DNA of 64,000 bases, taken from positions 1 through 64,000 of the forward strand of contig NZ_LMNU01000009.1 in assembly GCF_001423085.1 (NCBI RefSeq), in the 5' to 3' direction. Below are positions 1-7,203 of the stretch, piece after piece. The first letter of the stretch is position 1, and each line of letters opens with the position of its first letter. This DNA is from Methylobacterium sp. Leaf125 (GTDB taxonomy: Bacteria; Pseudomonadota; Alphaproteobacteria; Rhizobiales; Beijerinckiaceae). The notes beneath the pieces are model-generated. The model made no database searches, was not told where the DNA came from, and saw only the letters and a program-made list of their open reading frames with translations. A program made the position numbers and the translations under genes.

Positions 1-98
1 GTGATCGCCGCCGTCAACGACGTCTTGCCGTGATCCACGTGACCAATCGTGCCAATGTTGCAGTGCGGCTTCGTACGCGCGAATTTCTCTTTGGCCAT
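1..98 (-). CDS. tuf: Elongation factor Tu, 5' end only (partial)
   Basis: Only the first 32 or so codons are present and the gene runs off the left edge. The reverse-strand translation begins [20 protein letters not shown] and continues into VDHGKTSL, the P-loop (G1) motif of the EF-Tu GTPase. EF-Tu carries aminoacyl-tRNA to the ribosomal A site in the cytoplasm. The ATG is the complement of positions 96-98. A purine-rich stretch just upstream can serve as ribosome binding site. Many proteobacteria carry two tuf copies, and this could be either one. Confidence 0.95.
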   Translation of the reverse strand, partial: MAKEKFARTKPHCNIGTIGHVDHGKTSLTAAI

Positions 99-242
99 CG
101 TCTCTTTCCTGCGGCAAGCTCACACGAGCGGTCGCCCGGGCTGTCGCTCGACGAGGTGTCGAGCCGGGCGAAAGACGGGGGCCCGCTTAGAGGCTTGCCG
201 TCCTTTGATCAAGGGCCTTGCGGGATAAGGCGTTCCGGCGCC

Positions 243-704
243 CTACGGAACCGGGCGTCGGACAGGGGAGGCCGCGAGCAGCGCCGCCCTGTCCAGACCA
301 AGGGCGGTCGCGATTTCCTCGAGGGCCTGCGCCTCCACATCGGCGATGCCGTCGAGGTCGGCCACGTCCGCCGCGACCAGGAACGTCGCTTCGCGCTCCT
401 CCTGGCCTCGGCCCTCGATGGCGGCGATGCGGCGCAGGTTCTCGGCCCGTCCCGCCCGGGTCCGGGCGCGGGCGATCCCGTCGTAGAGTTCGCTCTCCAG
501 CATCAGCCGGTCGTAGCCCTTCTCCAGGATCGGATTGGCCTGCAGACCGGCCAGCGCCGTATCAAATTCCGCGCTGGCGATCTCTCCGTCGGCGACCATC
601 ACGTTGGCGGTGGCGGAGACCATCGCCTGCATGAGGACCTTGTCGCCGGCATAGGCCGTCACGGTCTGGCTGAAACGGCTGACGATGTCCTGGAAGATGT
701 TCAT
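243..704 (-). CDS. TerB-family (tellurite resistance-like) protein
   Basis: A 153-residue protein starting MNIFQDIVSRFSQTV. The helical region from about residue 20 to 140 (VMVADGEIASAEFD near residues 36-48, then alternating acidic and hydrophobic helices) matches the TerB / DUF533-like helical fold. TerB-like domains are linked to tellurite resistance operons and metal-binding stress modules, but the true biochemical role is unknown and no other ter genes are nearby. The start is set at the ATG at 702-704 because upstream codons in the same frame read as non-coding. It is followed by tuf on the same strand, separated by about 145 bp that hold no visible gene. Confidence 0.75.
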   Translation of the reverse strand: MNIFQDIVSRFSQTVTAYAGDKVLMQAMVSATANVMVADGEIASAEFDTALAGLQANPILEKGYDRLMLESELYDGIARARTRAGRAENLRRIAAIEGRGQEEREATFLVAADVADLDGIADVEAQALEEIATALGLDRAALLAASPVRRPVP

Positions 705-799
705 GGGGGCTCTGGACACGGACGGAACGTTGAGGGGCGCGACATCGACGCCGCGGCAGGCATTGCGGTTTCGCGCGCCGATGACAAGCGGGCGTCGCG

Positions 800-1243
800 T
801 CAGAACAGCGCCACCAGGGCGATCCCGCCGACCATCAGCACGCCTCCGAGGGCCCGCCAGAGGGTGAGCGGATGCTGCTCGAACCCGATCCAGCCGAAAT
901 GGTCGAGCAGGATGGACGTGATGACGCCGGCGGTGATCAGAAGTCCGAGGTAGGGGGCCGCCCCGATCTGCTGCGCCACGAACAGCTGGGAGAGGATGAG
1001 GAGCGCGCCCGCCGCGCCGCCGAACCAGGCCCAGAGCGGCACGGCCCGCATGTCCCCCAGGCTCGGTAGGGAGAGACGACCGAGGATCAGTCCAACGACG
1101 AGGATGGTTGCACCGCCCCCCAGCGAGACGACGATGCCTGCGGCGAAGGGCTGCGCCAAGTTCTTGGAGAGCGTCGCGTTCACGCCCGACTGCACCGCGT
1201 TCGCGATGCCGGCCACGAGGGCGAAACCATAGAGGAACCACAT
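800..1243 (-). CDS. YdcZ-type (DUF606) small multidrug/metabolite transporter
   Basis: A 147-residue, very hydrophobic protein with about five predicted membrane helices (residues 1-20, 33-57, 68-90, 97-115 and 130-147). Glycine- and alanine-rich helices and the segment NAVQSGVNATLSKNL near the N terminus are typical of the YdcZ/DUF606 branch of the DMT superfamily. These are inner-membrane transporters, often acting as dimers, with mostly unknown substrates. It lies about 95 bp upstream of the TerB-like gene on the same strand, so co-transcription is possible. It is divergent from bphO. The ATG at 1241-1243 gives the normal family length. Confidence 0.8.
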   Translation of the reverse strand: MWFLYGFALVAGIANAVQSGVNATLSKNLAQPFAAGIVVSLGGGATILVVGLILGRLSLPSLGDMRAVPLWAWFGGAAGALLILSQLFVAQQIGAAPYLGLLITAGVITSILLDHFGWIGFEQHPLTLWRALGGVLMVGGIALVALF

Positions 1244-1384
1244 GGGCGATCCTGGGTCTTCAGCGTTGCGAGCTGGGCCGCGACAGCGGGTCCAGGGTCT
1301 GGGAGGTCGCCTGTGATAAGCCCTTGGCGAGGGGTCGGGATCGTCTAAGAACGGCGCTGGCGCCGAACAGCAGGGAAACGCGGT

Positions 1385-2002
1385 ATGGAAGGGACGGCCA
1401 GCGTGTCCGTCGATGCAGGAGAACCGGAGCCGAGAGGTGTTGGTGCGGTCGAACCGCGCGATCTTCGTTTCGCCCTGCGGGCCGCCACCGATGCAGCCCA
1501 TCGACGCCTCGATGCGGGTTTTGCCGCCCATGACCTGAGCCGGCGAGCCGATTACGTGCGCTTCCTGTCGGCGATGCGGGACCCCTTCGCGCAGATCGAG
1601 ACCTGGCTCGACGAGTCCGATGCCGCCGACCTGCCACCCGACTGGACGGCCCGCCGCCGGTCCCTGCTCCTGCAGGCCGACCTGTCCGGGCTGGCGATCT
1701 CCGCTCCGGAGGTTGCTCCCGCTCCCCTGCCCCGCACCCTGTCGGGCGCCGAGGCGCCGGGGCTCCTCTACGTACTGGAGGGTTCGCGCCTCGGCGGCCA
1801 GGTTCTGCTGCGTCAGGTCCTGGCGAGCCCGGACCCGCTGGTGCGGGGGAACGCCCGTTTCCTCCGGCACGGCGAGGGGCTCCGCCTCTGGCCGAGTTTC
1901 GCGACTTGGCTCGGGACGCGTCCGGCTGCTGACCACGCTGCTGCGATCCGCGGCGCGCAGCGCGCCTTCGCACTGTTCGAAGCGGCCCAGGCGCGAGGCT
2001 AG
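1385..2002 (+). CDS. bphO: Biliverdin-producing heme oxygenase (bacteriophytochrome partner)
   Basis: 205 residues. LRAATDAAHRRLD near residues 30-42 carries the proximal heme-ligand histidine of heme oxygenases, and YVLEGSRLGGQVL near residues 123-135 is the distal helix glycine motif. The enzyme opens heme to biliverdin IXalpha, CO and Fe2+. Biliverdin is the chromophore of bacteriophytochromes, and the facing gene is one. Usually bphO and bphP are in one operon. Here they converge tail to tail, separated only by a short repeat. The first 25 residues are low-complexity, so the true start could be a little downstream. The TAG stop lies in a CTAG shared with that repeat. Confidence 0.88.
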   Translation: MEGTASVSVDAGEPEPRGVGAVEPRDLRFALRAATDAAHRRLDAGFAAHDLSRRADYVRFLSAMRDPFAQIETWLDESDAADLPPDWTARRRSLLLQADLSGLAISAPEVAPAPLPRTLSGAEAPGLLYVLEGSRLGGQVLLRQVLASPDPLVRGNARFLRHGEGLRLWPSFATWLGTRPAADHAAAIRGAQRAFALFEAAQARG

Positions 2003-2065
2003 GGTCTGTCCTCAGGTTTGTCGTTTCGGGATAACCGGTTCCCACCGATCCCTGACGAACGCTAG
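1999..2065. repeat. Extragenic repeat bounded by CTAG, with ACCGGTTCCCAC core
   Basis: The whole gap between bphO and bphP is a 67-bp segment that begins and ends with CTAG (1999-2002 and 2062-2065). Its centre contains TAACCGGTTCCCACCG. A similar core, ACCGGTTCCCAC followed by a pyrimidine-rich arm, is known from dispersed extragenic repeats in Rhizobiales genomes; this comparison is from memory. The left end (CTAGGGTCTGTC) also resembles the end of the IS5-like remnant near 44400. Both neighbouring genes use the TAG of the bounding CTAG as their stop codon. No transposase is present. Confidence 0.5.
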
Positions 2066-4623
2066 TCCCCAGCGGGCACGCTCGCCAGGGCCCGGCGCAG
2101 GGTATCCGCGGTATAGGGCTTCTTGATCATCGGGACGGCGCCGAGCTCCGATGGAATTCGGAAGCTTTCGCCATAGCCCGTCGCGAAGACGAACGGCACG
2201 CCGGCCGCGATCAGGCGTCGGGCGACCGGCAGGCTCGTCTCGGCACCGAGATTGACGTCGAGCAGGGCAAAGCTCGGCCGCCCCGCCTCGATCTGCCGCA
2301 GGGCCTCGTGCACGGATCCCGCCATGTCGACCGCGCTCGCCCCGAGGGTGGCCAGGATCTCCTCGGCTTCGAGAGCGATGATCATGTTGTCCTCGACCAC
2401 CAGGACGGTCCCGGACAACGCCGCCGCATCGAGCTCGGGCGTCCGGTCGCGCTCCCGTGACAGGGGGGCGGCGACGGTCGGGGCGGCGCGCACGTAGCGC
2501 GACGGCACGGCGAAGCGACCCCGCAGGCCGGTGAGCTCGTAGGTGATCTCCGCCTCGCCTTTCAGCTCGTAGGGGATCGAGCGCTCGATCAGCGTGGTGC
2601 CGAAACCACGCCGGCGCGGCGGCTTCACCGGCGGCCCGCCGCTCTCGCGCCAGTGGATCACGAGGCACTCCGAGGCGTCGCGCTCCCAGGCCACGTCCAC
2701 CTGTCCCACCGCCTCCGAGAGGGCGCCGTACTTCGCCGAGTTCGTCATCAGCTCGTGGATGACCAGCGCGAGGGTCGAGAACGCCTGGGGATCCAGCAGG
2801 ACGTCGGTTCCGTCGAGACGGACCCGGCCCGCCTGCTGGTCGAGATAGGCCTCTGCCTCCAAGGTGATGAGATCGCGCAGGGAGCCTGGTCCCCAGTTCG
2901 TGGTGGTGATCTGGTCGTGTGCCCTGGCCAGGGCCTGGATGCGCGCACCGACGACGCCCGCAAACGCCTCGACGCTGTCGGCCCCCGAGCGACTTTGCGC
3001 GACGATGCCCCGAATCAGGTTGAGGATGTTGCGCACCCGATGGTTCAGCTCGGCGATCAGGAGTTCCTGGCGCTCCTGCGCCGTCTTGCGCTCCTTCTCG
3101 GCGGAATCGGTGAGTCGCAGGATGACTTCGAGCAAGGTGATGCGCAGGGCCTCGGCGATGCGCAAGTCCACCGCGCTCCAGGGGGCGGCCTGCCCCCGGA
3201 CCACCTCCGTCCAGGCCTCGAAGCTCTTGCGCGGTGTGAGGCGCAGTCCGTTCGGGCCGAGGCTCGCCGGCTTCTCCGGATTGCCGGCCCACGTGACCGT
3301 GCGGGCGATCTCGCGACGGAAGAACACCAGGAAATCGCGCGGGGCTCGCGAGATCGGGATCGCCAGGAGGCCCGCCGCCCGCTCGGTGTAATCGGCGGCC
3401 GGCGGATGGACTGCGCCGATCTCGTGGGTGGCGAAGGCCCGGCTGGTGGCCGTCCGGTTGAGAAAGCGCACGAGACCGGTGAATTCCTCCGCCGTCGGCG
3501 TCGCGCCCCGCAGGGTGATCTCGCCGTTGACCCAGACGCCGATGCCGTCGCACGTGACGATCCCGGCGATATCGTCGAGGAAATCGGTGATGTTCTCCAG
3601 GCTCGTTCCGCCCGAGGCGAGGGCGCCCATCAGTCGGTCGTGCAGCGCGCGGGAACTGCCTTCGTAGGCTGCCTCCGCCTCGCGCTCCCGGCTCTCCAGG
3701 ATCAGCGAGAACATCTGCCCGAAGAGTTCGGCGCCGGTTCGGCGCTCCAGCGAGATGTGGCGTGGTTCCGTATGGTGGCAGGCGAACAGGCCCCAGAGCT
3801 TGCCGCCCCGCAGGATCGAGACCGAGAGCGAGGCGGCCACGCCCATATTGCGCAGGTATTCGAGGTGGATCGGCGAGACCGTCCGCAGGGTGCTCATCGA
3901 CAGGTCGAGGGGACGTCCGTGGGGATCGCGCTGCGGCAGCACGGCGACGGCCTCGGCATCGACATCGGCGATGATTCGCAGCCAGTTGCGCTCGTAGAGG
4001 GTCCGCGCCTGCTTCGGAATGTCGGAGGCCGGGTAGTGCAGCCCAAGATAGGGCGGCAGGCTGGACCGGGCCGATTCGGCGATCACCACCCCCGAGCCGT
4101 CCGGGTCGAAGCGGTAGACCATGACGCGATCGAAGCCGGTCAGCGCCCGCATCTGGCGTACGGCCTCGCGGCAGAACGGCTCGAAACCCACCGTCTGCTG
4201 CAGGCGTCCGACCATGCTGCGCACGAGATTTCCGGCATTCAGGTGTTCGCTGACGCTCGGCTCGGCCTCCAGGACGATGATGCCGTCCGAGATGTGCAGC
4301 GCGATGTCGAAGGGAGACCCCCCGGCCTGCAGGACGGTACCGAAGATCCGGTCGATGGCATCGGGCCCGCGCAGGGCCTGAAGGTGACCACGGATCAGGT
4401 GGATCGCCTCCCCGTCGATCAGGTCGGCGAGGGGAAGGCCGAGCAGGTCGGCGTCCCCCTGCCCCAACCATCGGGCGGCGTTCTCGGAGGCCCGGACCAC
4501 GATCCAGTCCGGGGAGACCGCGATGAGGAAACCGAAGGGCTGAACCGCACCCAGGATGTGGATCGGTTCCCGATCGCAGGACGTGAGGTCCAGGGGCCGG
4601 GTACGTGCTGAAGGTTCACTCAT
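2062..4623 (-). CDS. bphP: Bacteriophytochrome hybrid histidine kinase (PAS-GAF-PHY-HWE kinase-REC)
   Basis: An 853-residue red/far-red photoreceptor. Cys16 in LTSCDREPIH is the expected biliverdin attachment site. PAS covers about residues 15-120 and GAF about 140-310, with the diagnostic PASDIP at 198-203. PHY covers about 320-500, including TWAGNP and PRKSFEAW of the tongue region. The kinase is of the HWE type: ELNHRVRN holds phospho-acceptor His528, and the later HELMTNSAKYG and IHWRES give the N and WxE signatures. A receiver domain follows (VLVVEDN, LLDVNLG with the acceptor Asp, KKPY). Light should control autophosphorylation and then either the fused receiver or a separate partner. 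The start at 4621-4623 is chosen because it places the Cys at the normal distance. It converges on bphO. Confidence 0.93.
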   Translation of the reverse strand: MSEPSARTRPLDLTSCDREPIHILGAVQPFGFLIAVSPDWIVVRASENAARWLGQGDADLLGLPLADLIDGEAIHLIRGHLQALRGPDAIDRIFGTVLQAGGSPFDIALHISDGIIVLEAEPSVSEHLNAGNLVRSMVGRLQQTVGFEPFCREAVRQMRALTGFDRVMVYRFDPDGSGVVIAESARSSLPPYLGLHYPASDIPKQARTLYERNWLRIIADVDAEAVAVLPQRDPHGRPLDLSMSTLRTVSPIHLEYLRNMGVAASLSVSILRGGKLWGLFACHHTEPRHISLERRTGAELFGQMFSLILESREREAEAAYEGSSRALHDRLMGALASGGTSLENITDFLDDIAGIVTCDGIGVWVNGEITLRGATPTAEEFTGLVRFLNRTATSRAFATHEIGAVHPPAADYTERAAGLLAIPISRAPRDFLVFFRREIARTVTWAGNPEKPASLGPNGLRLTPRKSFEAWTEVVRGQAAPWSAVDLRIAEALRITLLEVILRLTDSAEKERKTAQERQELLIAELNHRVRNILNLIRGIVAQSRSGADSVEAFAGVVGARIQALARAHDQITTTNWGPGSLRDLITLEAEAYLDQQAGRVRLDGTDVLLDPQAFSTLALVIHELMTNSAKYGALSEAVGQVDVAWERDASECLVIHWRESGGPPVKPPRRRGFGTTLIERSIPYELKGEAEITYELTGLRGRFAVPSRYVRAAPTVAAPLSRERDRTPELDAAALSGTVLVVEDNMIIALEAEEILATLGASAVDMAGSVHEALRQIEAGRPSFALLDVNLGAETSLPVARRLIAAGVPFVFATGYGESFRIPSELGAVPMIKKPYTADTLRRALASVPAGD

Positions 4624-4803
4624 CAGGTCTCTGATTCGCCCGTCCCACGCCTTCGACCATTTCTTGTCCGTTCGGGGAAGCGCGTCGGGAACAACGACAG
4701 ACCATCGCGAAAGTCTCCTCGATGGTCGGGCAACGCACACAGTTTCCGGTCGATCGTGTCGTGGATGCCACAGGCCGACGCGAAGCCGGCCTGTCTCGTC
4801 ACC

Positions 4804-5100
4804 TCAGGGCCGAGCGCCGATCCGGTCGACGGCTCCGGCCGTGAGGATCGCTCCGATCAGGTAGGACCCGAGTCCGAGCGCTGCGCCCTCCAGCCAGAAG
4901 CCTGCCCGGCCCGGGAGGAGGCCCCAGGTCGCCAATCCACCGGCCAGACCCGTAGCTACGACGAGAAGGAGAGCGCCCCGGCGTGCCGCCGGTGTTCGGG
5001 GCAGGCCCGTCAGTCCGCCGATGACGCCGCCGAGGAGGGCGCTGCTGGCCATGAGGGGCCAGAGCAGGGTTGCCAGGAGCGTCACGCTGTTCGCCTCCAT
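4804..5100 (-). CDS. Small three-to-four-helix membrane protein of unknown function
   Basis: A 98-residue hydrophobic protein beginning MEANSVTLLATLLWPLMASS. Predicted helices lie at about residues 5-30, 42-62 and 70-92, with short basic loops (RTPAARRG). It starts 7 bp after the stop of the OmpA/BON gene on the same strand, so the two are almost certainly one operon, and it may be a membrane partner of that envelope protein. I do not recognise a named family. About 180 bp separate its stop from the start of bphP, with no evident gene in between. Confidence 0.65.
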   Translation of the reverse strand: MEANSVTLLATLLWPLMASSALLGGVIGGLTGLPRTPAARRGALLLVVATGLAGGLATWGLLPGRAGFWLEGAALGLGSYLIGAILTAGAVDRIGARP

Positions 5101-5107
5101 CGGATGG

Positions 5108-7072
5108 TCATGCCCGCGGCGCGATCCCGACGCCCTGGCTGGCGGGACGCGGCGTACCCGCCGGGACGGCAGCGACCTGTTCGGGACGAAGGCCCGCCTG
5201 GAGCAGATACTCCACGATCGCGAGGGCGCGGCTCTGCGCGAGATCGGGGGCGGGTTCCGGTGGGGCAGCCGGCTTCGCCTCGACTTTGACGGCCTTGTCC
5301 TTCGGGCTGGACCTGCCGGACGCCTTCTCCGCGGCAGGCGGGACGGCGGATCTGGCCGGTGCCCTGCCCGAAGCCTTGCCAGCCTCCTTGGCTGGGTCCA
5401 GCGACGCCGTGCTCTCCACCGCAGTCTCGACGACGGGCTTCGGTGCCGCGCTGGCGCCACTCGGATCGAGATGACCCGTGACCGCGAGGCGCAGGGTCGG
5501 GCAGGTCTTGCCCAGGGCGGCAATCCCGTCGAGGAGGGGGTAGAAGGCCGGCATCAAAGTCGTGCTCCCGGGCGGGAATATGAGCCCCTGGCCGGTGACC
5601 CTGGTCTCGAGCGCAGCGGCGCAGCGCTCCGGCGTCCAGGCCGACACTGCGTCCGGAGACGACACCGAGACCTCCGCAGTCCAGCCCGGCGGCATCGCAG
5701 CCGACAGGTCATCGGAGACGCGCCGGCCAGCCTGCGGATAGAGGCTCTCCCCCTTCAGGGTGATCGCGCGATCGGCGAACCGGGCCTCGCCCCGCGCCAG
5801 CAGGGTGAGGGCAGTGGCCGTCGTGCGCAAGACGCGGGCGAGGTCCGGCGGGGCCCCTTCGCCGAGGCGGGTGCGGTCGATCAGGCGCTCGCGGAACAGC
5901 CGCGGGCGGAGCGTGCCGAGCAGGGCCTCGCGCACGTCAGCATCCGGCAGGTGGCCGGACAGCGTCACGGCGTCCCCGTCGCGCCGAAGCAGGATCCGAT
6001 ACGGCGAGAGCGGCCGGGTGCTCAAAGCGACGCCGCCTCGGCTCAGGCCGGCAGGCACCCCCTCGCGCAGCAGTGCCTCGATCTCCGGGATCGCCTGGGC
6101 GTCGAGGGCGACGCCGTTGAGCGAGATCTGCGCATCGATGACGCTGACGCTGCCCTCCTGCATCAACGCGGCGAGTTTCAGGGCGAAACGCGCCATCGCG
6201 GCCGCATCGACCCCGGGCGGAAGGCCGCGCGCTCTGCGCATCCGGTCCTCGACCTGCCCGGTCTCCGAGACCTGTGCCGCCTGGGTTCGGATCTCGACGC
6301 GCGCTGCGTCGGAGACCACGTGGCCGGAAAGCGTGAGCCCGCCCCCCGGCTCCCGGGAGACGACGAAGCGGAAATCCGGGACGACGGCCGGCAGGATCTC
6401 GACGCGCCCGAGCCCATAGCCGGTCGGCAGATCGGCCAGGGCCATTCGCAGGGCCTCGTCGTCGGCGAGGGAGACGGCCTCACCCACGATCGAGAGGCGC
6501 ATGTCCTCCAGCATCACCCGGCCGCCCGGCGCGAGGGCGCGCAGCCGCGCCAGCGCATAGATGGCCGCCTCGGCGAAATCCGGTGGCGCGCCGAGGGCCG
6601 CGCGGGCGCGGTCGTGCACGGCCGTTCCGGGGCCGACGGCGGGCGTGAGTTGCTCGGCCAGGGCGCTGGCGCCGATCTCGGCTGGCCGCACGCCGGTCAC
6701 TTCGACCCCATCCCGGCCCCTGGTCGCGATCCAGACGAAGGGCGAAGCCAGCTCGACCACGCCGACGGGACCGACAATGTGCCGAACCCCGTCGATGGCC
6801 GCGAGCCGCCGATACGCCGCATCGCGGGCGGGGGCATCCGGCGCCTCGCCCGTGACCCGGAGGTCTCGTCCCTCGACCGACACCCGCAGCCAAGGCTCGG
6901 CACCGGGCGTCGCGGTCGCCCGGGCCACCGCCTCGACCTCCGCGCCGAGTTGCGCCTCGAGGCGCGGCGTGAACCAGGCGGCGGACAGGCCGAGGATCAG
7001 GGCGAGCCCGGGCAGGCCAACAGCCCAGCCGAGATGGCGGCATCGGTCGCGGAGTGCGGAAGCGGCGGACAC
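5108..7072 (-). CDS. Envelope protein with BON-like repeats and OmpA-like C terminus
   Basis: 654 residues. After a short cytoplasmic N terminus there is one membrane helix (about residues 14-33), so the rest should be periplasmic. Residues 60-400 hold several BON-like alpha/beta repeats (for example VEGRDLRVTGEAPD, LRLSIVGEAVSL, GGLTLSGHVVSD and DAVTLSGHLPD). The C-terminal 150 residues resemble an OmpA peptidoglycan-binding domain (LRLAVTGHLDPSG, then DLAQSRALAIVEYLLQAG). It is odd in carrying a roughly 65-residue Ala/Lys/Pro-rich insert between these two halves. BON plus OmpA proteins are thought to tie the membrane to peptidoglycan and to respond to envelope stress. It is in an operon with the small membrane protein downstream. 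Confidence 0.75.
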   Translation of the reverse strand: MSAASALRDRCRHLGWAVGLPGLALILGLSAAWFTPRLEAQLGAEVEAVARATATPGAEPWLRVSVEGRDLRVTGEAPDAPARDAAYRRLAAIDGVRHIVGPVGVVELASPFVWIATRGRDGVEVTGVRPAEIGASALAEQLTPAVGPGTAVHDRARAALGAPPDFAEAAIYALARLRALAPGGRVMLEDMRLSIVGEAVSLADDEALRMALADLPTGYGLGRVEILPAVVPDFRFVVSREPGGGLTLSGHVVSDAARVEIRTQAAQVSETGQVEDRMRRARGLPPGVDAAAMARFALKLAALMQEGSVSVIDAQISLNGVALDAQAIPEIEALLREGVPAGLSRGGVALSTRPLSPYRILLRRDGDAVTLSGHLPDADVREALLGTLRPRLFRERLIDRTRLGEGAPPDLARVLRTTATALTLLARGEARFADRAITLKGESLYPQAGRRVSDDLSAAMPPGWTAEVSVSSPDAVSAWTPERCAAALETRVTGQGLIFPPGSTTLMPAFYPLLDGIAALGKTCPTLRLAVTGHLDPSGASAAPKPVVETAVESTASLDPAKEAGKASGRAPARSAVPPAAEKASGRSSPKDKAVKVEAKPAAPPEPAPDLAQSRALAIVEYLLQAGLRPEQVAAVPAGTPRPASQGVGIAPRA

Positions 7073-7170
7073 GTCGGATCCCGGTGGCAGGCGGCGCGCA
7101 GGAGCGAACGCCAGGACGGCATTTCACACGTCGTTCACGGCATCATGAAGGCCGCGGCGCCGCCGGCAGG

Positions 7171-7203
7171 TGGCTCGAGCGTGGCTCGAGCGTGGCTCAA
7201 GCG
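7171..7203. repeat. Three tandem 11-bp repeats at the 3' end of uup
   Basis: TGGCTCGAGCG occurs at 7171-7181 and 7182-7192, followed by a one-base variant (TGGCTCAAGCG) at 7193-7203. The last copy contains the stop codon of the ABC-F gene (complement of 7197-7199). The array therefore looks like a short tandem duplication that grew from the end of the gene into the gap. No function is evident. Confidence 0.8.

Noticed and set aside
243..704. Tellurite resistance operon
   Set aside because: Only a TerB-like single gene is present; no other ter genes flank it.
2653..4611. A 652-codon plus-strand open frame opposite bphP
   Set aside because: It is the GC-rich shadow of the phytochrome gene; the bphP frame shows clear domains and this one does not. 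Similar long shadows opposite uup, recA, gltX, cckA and the giant gene were dropped for the same reason.
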